Shown here in pieces: positions 1 through 5,032 of a stretch of DNA of 7,395 bases. The DNA lies in NCBI GenBank assembly GCA_011620825.1, contig WOYN01000128.1, positions 1-7,395 of the forward strand, read 5' to 3'. The position numbers and the translations under genes were made by a program. The notes below the pieces were generated by a model that was given only the letters and a program-made list of their open reading frames with translations, did not search any database and had not been told where the DNA came from. Every line of letters starts with the position of its first letter. The first letter of the stretch is position 1. The DNA is from Candidatus Methanomethylophilaceae archaeon. Its GTDB lineage: Archaea; Thermoplasmatota; Thermoplasmata; Methanomassiliicoccales; Methanomethylophilaceae.

Positions 1-833
1 CCATTGCGGTTGTCGGCACATGTGCCAGCATGATAATCGGAGAGGATATGGTGTCCTCGATAAAGAGGGCCGGGATAGACAGTATAGTATTTCCGGTGGA
101 ATCACACGGATGCATGACGGATAATACCGCAGGAGCGATCAAGGCATTGGAGGCCGGTCGCGATGCCGGAATAATATCCGCCGGGGAGACTCAGCGTCAG
201 ATAGGACTTATGAAAGCAGCGACCGAGATAGAAAGGGACAGAGGTCTTGCCAGCAAGGTCTATCTGAAGCCCTCCTCCGGTGCCACTAAGCTCAGCGTAT
301 GCAGGAAGATATGCGACGTTCTTTCGTCCGGAGGAAGGATAGCGGTTGTAATGAACGCCAAGAAGGAACTGGCGTACCGTTTTTCAGATATTTTTCTTGC
401 TATGGACGAAGCGCGCAGGACACTGGGAGGCAGTACATTCTTTGTGTCCAACACAGATGTTGAAAAAGGTCTGCCAAGGATTCGTAAATACTCTGAAGAC
501 ATAATGTCCCAGCTTAAAGAAAATAATGTTTCTGTAGACTCTGTGGTGGGCGGGCTCGATGAATATGCGGTCATCGGCGGACGTATGAAGATGGAAGTTG
601 ACAGGTTCGGCCCCGATCTTACGGTCGTCGTAGGAATATGCCATGCATATCCCGGTATCGGAGAGGAAGACATACTCATCACAGATCAGCCCAGGCAACT
701 TTCCAATTACATTAATGCCGGATTTCACAATTCCGTCGGAGAGATATCATCTCATTCCATGGTTATGGGGGTCGACAGGATAATAACGATGGAGACCGCC
801 GAGACATTGAGGGAGCTCATAAGGAGAGGGTAA
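1..833 (+). CDS. cfbD: CfbD-like Ni-sirohydrochlorin a,c-diamide reductive cyclase subunit, 5' end cut off
   Basis: Probable catalytic subunit of the nitrogenase-like enzyme that reductively cyclises Ni-sirohydrochlorin a,c-diamide during coenzyme F430 synthesis; in the family it works with the NifH-like ATPase CfbC. The frame is open to the left edge: codons before the ATG at 30 read IAVVGTCAS and join MIIGED, giving the nitrogenase component 1 style motif GTCxSxIIGED. The ATG at 30 is therefore internal, and the true start lies upstream. A second conserved-looking cysteine sits in SHGCMTDNTAG (Cys codon 111-113). Such cysteines bind the Fe-S cluster in this superfamily, but I cannot say which do so here. 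Later landmarks are GLPRIR and the C-terminal Rossmann-like segment DSVVGGLDEYAVIGGR. About 277 residues are visible, roughly the last two thirds or more. The TAA at 831-833 directly abuts the next gene. Alternatives are other nitrogenase-like reductases (NifD, BchN types); the CfbB-like neighbour favours CfbD. Confidence 0.83.
   Translation, partial: IAVVGTCASMIIGEDMVSSIKRAGIDSIVFPVESHGCMTDNTAGAIKALEAGRDAGIISAGETQRQIGLMKAATEIERDRGLASKVYLKPSSGATKLSVCRKICDVLSSGGRIAVVMNAKKELAYRFSDIFLAMDEARRTLGGSTFFVSNTDVEKGLPRIRKYSEDIMSQLKENNVSVDSVVGGLDEYAVIGGRMKMEVDRFGPDLTVVVGICHAYPGIGEEDILITDQPRQLSNYINAGFHNSVGEISSHSMVMGVDRIITMETAETLRELIRRG
821..830 (+). promoter_or_regulatory. Shine-Dalgarno site for cfbB inside the end of cfbD
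   Basis: The purine run AAGGAGAGGG ends three bases before the ATG at 834, with its GGAG core about seven bases upstream. It lies wholly within the last codons of cfbD, so cfbB is probably translated by coupling from the same mRNA. It supports the ATG at 834 as the cfbB start. Confidence 0.7.
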
Positions 834-2165
834 ATGAAAGGCGTAGTAATAGCCGGTACAGGAAGCGGTGTCGGAAAGACTTCGATAACCACGGGTATTT
901 TATCCAGGCTTTCGAAGGATTACAAGGTTCAGGCCTTCAAGGCGGGTCCGGATTTTATCGATCCGATGTATCATACATTGGCTTCCGGCAGAAGATCTAG
1001 AAATCTCGACTCGTTTATGATGGACGATGATATGATCCGGAACATAGTCGGATATGCCTCCAAGGACGCGGACATCTGCATCGTCGAAGGGGTCAGGGGG
1101 TTGTACGAGGGTTTTTCGGCGGAATCGGATGTTGGCTCCACGGCCAGGCTGGCCAAGGTCCTGGGTTTCCCGGTCGTCTTGACCATCGATGTCAGATCGC
1201 TGAACAGGAGCGTCGCTGCAATCGTAAACGGTTTCGCGGCCTTCGATCCGGAAGTTAACATAAAGGGTCTGATACTCAACAATATTTCCGGTTCGCAACA
1301 CGAGACGAAGCTCGACGAGGTCGTGGACAGGTATTGCGAACAAGAGGTCGTTGGAAAGGTGCGCAAAATGTCCGATAGGCCAGCAAAGGAAAGATATTTG
1401 GGCCTTGTAACCCCGAATGCGAAGGAGAGGCCCGACATTACCCCCTTCAATGAGATGGCCGAAGGTGTGGACCTGGACCGATTGATGGAAATCGCTGAAT
1501 CCTCCGATGCAGAGCTTCCGCAGGAATGCCCCTATGTCCGCAGGGAGACCGGACTGAGCGCTGCGATTCCTGTTGATGATTCGTTCTGCTTTTACTACAG
1601 GGAGAACATAGAATGTCTCGAGGCCTCCGGCGTCAGGATAAAGGAGTTTGCGCCCACCGAGGGGGAGTCCATTCCGGATGCGGATATCTACTATATGGGA
1701 GGGGGGTATCCCGAACTTCATGCCGAAGACATCTCCTCCAACTCTGATTTTTTGGAAGGTATCAGGAACGCTTCCGAAGAAGGGAAGCCTATCCTGGGGG
1801 AGTGCGGAGGACTGCTCTCGATGTGCCGGAGCCTTGAGGATTCTCATGGTCGTCTGCACAACATGGCAGGCATATTCGATGCCAGGGCGGAAATGACCGG
1901 CATGAGGCGCGGTCCCACATATGTAATGGCCAAGCCGACGCCGGCGAATCCTTTCTTCACGTCCGAACTGCGGGCCCACGAGTATCATTATTCCGACGTT
2001 TTCTTAGAGCACGAGGAGAAGTTCGGTTACAGTCTGGCTCGCGGATCAGGTATAGTCGACGGAATGGATGGGCTAGTACACAAAAGCACATTGGGAACTT
2101 ACATGCATCAGCATGCGCTGTCCACCAGAGACTGGGCCTCCGGTTTCATCTCCAGATGCGTGTGA
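834..2165 (+). CDS. cfbB: Ni-sirohydrochlorin a,c-diamide synthase (CfbB; CobB/CbiA family)
   Basis: ATP-dependent amidase that converts the a and c acetate side chains of a sirohydrochlorin-type macrocycle to amides, using ammonia from glutamine. At 443 residues it has normal family length. The N-terminal synthetase domain starts with the P-loop GTGSGVGKTS (8-17), followed by FKAGPDFIDPMYH (35-47), which is characteristic of CbiA/CfbB, and VEGVRGLYEG (84-93). The C-terminal class I glutamine amidotransferase-like domain shows GGGYPELHA (289-297), the nucleophile elbow GECGGL with Cys324, and the catalytic His region TYMHQH (His425 likely). All key residues are present. It starts at ATG 834 with a good ribosome-binding site and no gap from cfbD, so the two form an operon. 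The protein alone could equally be CbiA (cobyrinate a,c-diamide synthase); the CfbD-like neighbour decides for CfbB. A dual role in cobalamin and F430 synthesis cannot be excluded. Confidence 0.87.
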   Translation: MKGVVIAGTGSGVGKTSITTGILSRLSKDYKVQAFKAGPDFIDPMYHTLASGRRSRNLDSFMMDDDMIRNIVGYASKDADICIVEGVRGLYEGFSAESDVGSTARLAKVLGFPVVLTIDVRSLNRSVAAIVNGFAAFDPEVNIKGLILNNISGSQHETKLDEVVDRYCEQEVVGKVRKMSDRPAKERYLGLVTPNAKERPDITPFNEMAEGVDLDRLMEIAESSDAELPQECPYVRRETGLSAAIPVDDSFCFYYRENIECLEASGVRIKEFAPTEGESIPDADIYYMGGGYPELHAEDISSNSDFLEGIRNASEEGKPILGECGGLLSMCRSLEDSHGRLHNMAGIFDARAEMTGMRRGPTYVMAKPTPANPFFTSELRAHEYHYSDVFLEHEEKFGYSLARGSGIVDGMDGLVHKSTLGTYMHQHALSTRDWASGFISRCV

Positions 2166-2171
2166 TCACAC
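2160..2171. repeat. 12-bp palindrome formed by two back-to-back stop codons
   Basis: GTGTGATCACAC is a perfect palindrome. On each strand it holds the last sense codon and stop of a gene (GTG TGA): cfbB on + and the Hsp70 on -. The two coding regions meet with zero bases between them. This is a direct reading; whether the palindrome has any function is unknown. Confidence 0.85.
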
Positions 2172-2185
2172 CTTTGTGACCTTTT
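2166..2185 (+). terminator. weak possible 3'-end signal for the cfb operon
   Basis: TCACA (2166-2170) and TGTGA (2175-2179) could form a 5-bp stem with a 4-base loop, followed shortly by CCTTTT (2180-2185). The stem is short and the T run poor, and it lies inside the 3' end of the opposing Hsp70 gene. Archaea usually end transcription at T runs, of which this is the nearest downstream of cfbB. It is listed only as the best candidate. Confidence 0.2.
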
Positions 2186-3704
2186 CAATCAGCCCCTGTG
2201 ATATTTTCACTCCGCTTTCGGTTATGCTCAGGCCGCTCTTCAAGTTATATTCTTTGACTTGACCCATGCATTCGGCTTCAGCCGTTATCATGCCATCATC
2301 GGCAGCCCTGAAGATAACTTTGATGGGCGTGTTGATAGTTACGCCATCGGGCAGGGTCATCTCGAACTCTCCGACGGAATTGCCGTCAATGAGTTCGGTT
2401 CTGAGAACATTGTCAGAACGCAACGTGGAATTTTCGAATATCTCCACCAGCACGGAAGGTTGCCTGTCCTCGACCGGATAGTAAAGTTTTACGTTTTCTA
2501 TCGGCAGAGTCTCGTTTCTATAGATGATGTTCGAGATCATCTCTTTGCCGTTGAAGTCGACCCTGATGCCGAACGTCTTGCTCAAAACGTTCTTCACGGT
2601 GAGCTTTTGAGCATCGACCTTGTCCGAGCGGTTAAGATCTTTAGACCTTGCAAAAATGGCCGCCCCTTTGGCTATGGACCTGTCGGGGTCGAACAGCCTG
2701 ACCTTGGCATTCGGATATTTCGCTGAAACGCCGTTCTTTATTTGGGGCATCCTGGAGGAACCGCCGACAAGAATTATGTCATCTATATCGTCCAACGTGA
2801 ATGCTTTGGATGCGAGCACATTGTCAATGATTTCGAGGGTCCTGTTCAGGAGCGGTGCGGTGGCGCTTTCGAATTCTCCCCTCGTAACGGAATAAACCGT
2901 CTTTATACCTCCCACCATCAGTGTTCCCCTTGTCGACTCGGCGGTGGTCAATCTCTTCTTGATGGATTCGGCGTCGAGGTCCAGCATGACCGTCGCATCC
3001 TCGTCCTCTTCGATTTCCTCTATGGAAATTCCGGAAGACTGTGACACTTTGTTCTTTATTATCGAGGCCAGCGCCTTGTCCCAGTCTTTGCCTCCCAGCA
3101 GGCGCTCCCCGTCCGTTGCGACGGCCGTGAAGGAGTTGCCTTCTATTTCAAGTATGGTAACATCGAACGTTCCGCCTCCCAGGTCGTATATGATGACCCT
3201 CTTCTTGTTTCCGTCACCTCCGTAGCCGAAGGATATGGCGGCGGCGGTAGGCTCGTTGATTATCGTAACATCTTCCAGGCCTGCGATCTTTCCCGCGTAC
3301 TTGGTGGAGTCTCTTTCGTTCTGACCGAAATACGCAGGACATGTTATGACAGCCTTCTTCACGTCGCATCCATGAGCCTCGTTGAAGTCGTTAATCATCT
3401 TTTTTAGGATGGCCGCCGAAAGAGTTACCGGGGTGTACACATCGCCGTCGATGTTAACTTTGTAATCTGTGCCTATCTGTCTTTTCACAGATGCTATCGT
3501 TCTATTGGCAGGATACATGACGGCCATGTCCTTCGCGGGGGAGCCGACGATTATCTCGCCGTTCTCGTTGAAAAGTACGACCGAAGGCGTAGTATCCTCC
3601 TGCTCGAAGTTCTTTTCAACGACCGGGTTTCCTTCCCCGTCTATGTATGCGAGACATGAGTAAGTGGTACCTAGGTCGATACCGATGCAATAATCTTCCT
3701 TCAT
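2166..3704 (-). CDS. short Hsp70-family chaperone/ATPase lacking the helical lid
   Basis: Hsp70 ATPase, presumably cytoplasmic. The 512 residues compare with about 610-640 for DnaK. The nucleotide-binding domain (about 1-368) is intact: phosphate-1 loop GIDLGTTYS (8-16), Lys74 in VKRQIG matching the DnaK catalytic Lys, CPAYF (122-126), NEPTAAA (150-156), phosphate-2 loop YDLGGGTFD (173-181) with Asp174 and Thr179, and the adenosine motif LVGGSSRMP (312-320). It lacks the roughly 24-residue N-terminal-lobe insert of proteobacterial DnaK, as expected for Gram-positive or archaeal types. The usual GGEDFD reads GGKDWD (204-209). Subdomain IIB has an acidic stretch (229-243) and lacks about 15 residues of beta sheet. 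The linker is LTVKNVLSK rather than DVLLLDVTP. A beta substrate-binding domain follows (about 375-485), and the protein stops where the lid should begin. The start ATG (3702-3704) has the ribosome-binding site AAGGAAGGG. I give no dnaK symbol because it looks like an accessory paralogue, last in a GTPase/zinc-ribbon cluster. Confidence 0.88.
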   Translation of the reverse strand: MKEDYCIGIDLGTTYSCLAYIDGEGNPVVEKNFEQEDTTPSVVLFNENGEIIVGSPAKDMAVMYPANRTIASVKRQIGTDYKVNIDGDVYTPVTLSAAILKKMINDFNEAHGCDVKKAVITCPAYFGQNERDSTKYAGKIAGLEDVTIINEPTAAAISFGYGGDGNKKRVIIYDLGGGTFDVTILEIEGNSFTAVATDGERLLGGKDWDKALASIIKNKVSQSSGISIEEIEEDEDATVMLDLDAESIKKRLTTAESTRGTLMVGGIKTVYSVTRGEFESATAPLLNRTLEIIDNVLASKAFTLDDIDDIILVGGSSRMPQIKNGVSAKYPNAKVRLFDPDRSIAKGAAIFARSKDLNRSDKVDAQKLTVKNVLSKTFGIRVDFNGKEMISNIIYRNETLPIENVKLYYPVEDRQPSVLVEIFENSTLRSDNVLRTELIDGNSVGEFEMTLPDGVTINTPIKVIFRAADDGMITAEAECMGQVKEYNLKSGLSITESGVKISQGLIEKVTKV

Positions 3705-3711
3705 CTGTCAT

Positions 3712-3720
3712 CCCTTCCTT
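3712..3720 (-). promoter_or_regulatory. Shine-Dalgarno site for the short Hsp70
   Basis: Read on the - strand, AAGGAAGGG ends seven bases before the ATG at 3704. A second ATG at 3711-3709 lies in another frame and is too close to the purine run to compete, so the site supports 3704 as the start. Confidence 0.55.
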
Positions 3721-3746
3721 TCCGTTAGTATCCGTATGTCCATCGG

Positions 3747-3762
3747 TATTAATTTTTATTTG
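3747..3762 (-). promoter_or_regulatory. probable archaeal BRE/TATA promoter for the short Hsp70
   Basis: In the 79-base gap between the GTPase stop and the Hsp70 start, the - strand reads CAAATAAAAATTAATACC, an AT-rich block with an A-rich upstream flank, as in archaeal BRE/TATA elements. If its centre is near 3753, transcription would start near 3726. That leaves a leader of about 22 bases that still contains the ribosome-binding site at 3712-3720. The spacing fits, but the box is not a perfect TTTAWATA match. It suggests that Hsp70 can be made separately from the two upstream genes. Confidence 0.4.
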
Positions 3763-3783
3763 CTGAGTATGTGAATTTTTTCT

Positions 3784-5031
3784 TTAGTACGGGGCTTCCG
3801 ATCCGTAGCAGCCCAGCATCCATATCAGCGGGTCTTCGACCCTCAGGGGCGATATGCCTCTGTTCAGGATGCTGCCTTCGGGGTTGCAGCCCAATGCCGA
3901 CACCGCGAAGAAGCAATGCTTTTCGAAACCATCGACGGTGTCTATGAAATCGCCCGACACGGAGCGACGCAGATATTCTTTCAGCTCCGCGTCTATCTGC
4001 CTAAAATTATCGTGGTCTATCTTCCCGCGCTCCCTCGGCATGCGGACTGAGGAACTGATGTCGAGCAGCACTTTCTCCTCCTCCTCGTTCTCGGGGGCCT
4101 TGAGCAGAATATCGCACTTGGTCAAGACAACAGCCAAAGGGATGGGTATCTTTTCATTGGGATGGATTTCCATGCTTGACCGTATCATTTCGCTTACAGC
4201 TGACATGGACGCGCTTACATCATAGGACGGCTTAGGTATGTTTTCCGCCTTTATCCTCTCGTTCACATAAGGTATCTGCAGTGGGTCGACCAGATAGATG
4301 ATCCCGGAGGCGCTGGAGAGAAACGAATTGAAACCTATGCTCGGGAACCTGTCGTCAGGTCCATCTCCCGCTGTATCAAAAAATGCAAGTGTGGCACTGT
4401 TGGATTCCTCTTTGTCGGGGAACCTGATGTAGTATATCATCGGTTCCCTGAAGTCCTTAATGTTCTCGTATGTCCTGGTGGGAGGCAGTTTTCTCCCGTC
4501 CTCGTACAGGCGTTTATAGTAGTATTCGCGGTACTTTGAGGTCGTGCGGTCGGATGCGGGGGTCACGATCGCGTTGAACTCGGGGGCGAACGAATTCTTT
4601 AGGTGGTTGATCAGCACTGAGATGTAGTGGCTCTTCCCTGCACCTCTTGCGCCGATCACAATGAATATGATATTTTTGCCACCTTCCGCTTTCTGAGGGA
4701 TGGGGCTGTGGCAAACAGGGCACAATCTCTTATGGACCGGTCTGTGACATATGTCGCACACTCCCGTGGAGTTTCGAACTATGTGCTGTTTTGTCCGAAC
4801 AGAATCCTTTCCGTCGGGATCTATTCCCAGAAAAGTGTTGTTCTCGACATCGATCTCCTCGTCTTCGGATTCCGACCTGTATGTTTTTCCGTTCTCCACC
4901 TTTCCTGCATCTATCGCCTTGACGAACAGCCTTGTGCACGATCGGTTCGTGCATTGGTAGTGGATATTCCCAAGGTCTACGGTGTTGAAGCAGAAAGGGC
5001 ATATGTACGCGTTCTCGTTCTTTTTCTGCAA
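3784..5031 (-). CDS. zinc-ribbon TRAFAC-like GTPase
   Basis: Probable GTP-binding switch protein of 415 residues with no membrane segment. Zinc module 1 has CPFC (11-14) with Cys27 and Cys32. A linker rich in Glu/Asp follows, then zinc module 2 with CDIC (92-95) and CPVC (104-107), just before the GTPase domain. All GTPase signatures are readable: G1 GARGAGKS (127-134), a likely switch I around LPPTRT (182-187), G3 DTAGDG (219-224), G4 TKCD (304-307) for guanine specificity, and G5 SAL (378-380). The C-terminal PLRVEDPLIWML (395-406) recalls the ending of TRAFAC GTPases named Double-GTPase in Pfam, but I see only one GTPase domain; this family link is from memory. The start is TTG (5031-5029), supported by GAGGGG seven bases upstream; no in-frame ATG is seen just upstream. 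It begins one base after the upstream stop (TAA at 5033-5035), so the genes are probably co-transcribed and translationally coupled. Substrate and partners are unknown; the zinc modules may dock on its neighbours. Confidence 0.82.
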   Translation of the reverse strand: MQKKNENAYICPFCFNTVDLGNIHYQCTNRSCTRLFVKAIDAGKVENGKTYRSESEDEEIDVENNTFLGIDPDGKDSVRTKQHIVRNSTGVCDICHRPVHKRLCPVCHSPIPQKAEGGKNIIFIVIGARGAGKSHYISVLINHLKNSFAPEFNAIVTPASDRTTSKYREYYYKRLYEDGRKLPPTRTYENIKDFREPMIYYIRFPDKEESNSATLAFFDTAGDGPDDRFPSIGFNSFLSSASGIIYLVDPLQIPYVNERIKAENIPKPSYDVSASMSAVSEMIRSSMEIHPNEKIPIPLAVVLTKCDILLKAPENEEEEKVLLDISSSVRMPRERGKIDHDNFRQIDAELKEYLRRSVSGDFIDTVDGFEKHCFFAVSALGCNPEGSILNRGISPLRVEDPLIWMLGCYGSEAPY

Positions 5032-5032
5032 G

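Noticed and set aside
30..32. ATG at 30 as the start of the cfbD-like gene
   Set aside because: The codons before it are open to the window edge and encode the conserved motif ending in GTCAS, so the start is further upstream.
900..1988. 362-codon open frame on the - strand opposite cfbB
   Set aside because: It lies wholly antisense to a well-supported cfbB, and its translation shows no recognisable domain and looks compositionally odd (His/Arg/Gly rich). It is a shadow frame.
2160..2179. TGTGA/TCACA half-sites at the convergent junction as a CRP-like operator
   Set aside because: They lie at the 3' ends of two genes rather than near a promoter, the spacing is wrong, and the match is explained by the stop codons.
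3721..3740. short direct repeat TCCGT in the gap upstream of Hsp70
   Set aside because: Two 5-base copies are expected by chance and no longer repeat surrounds them.
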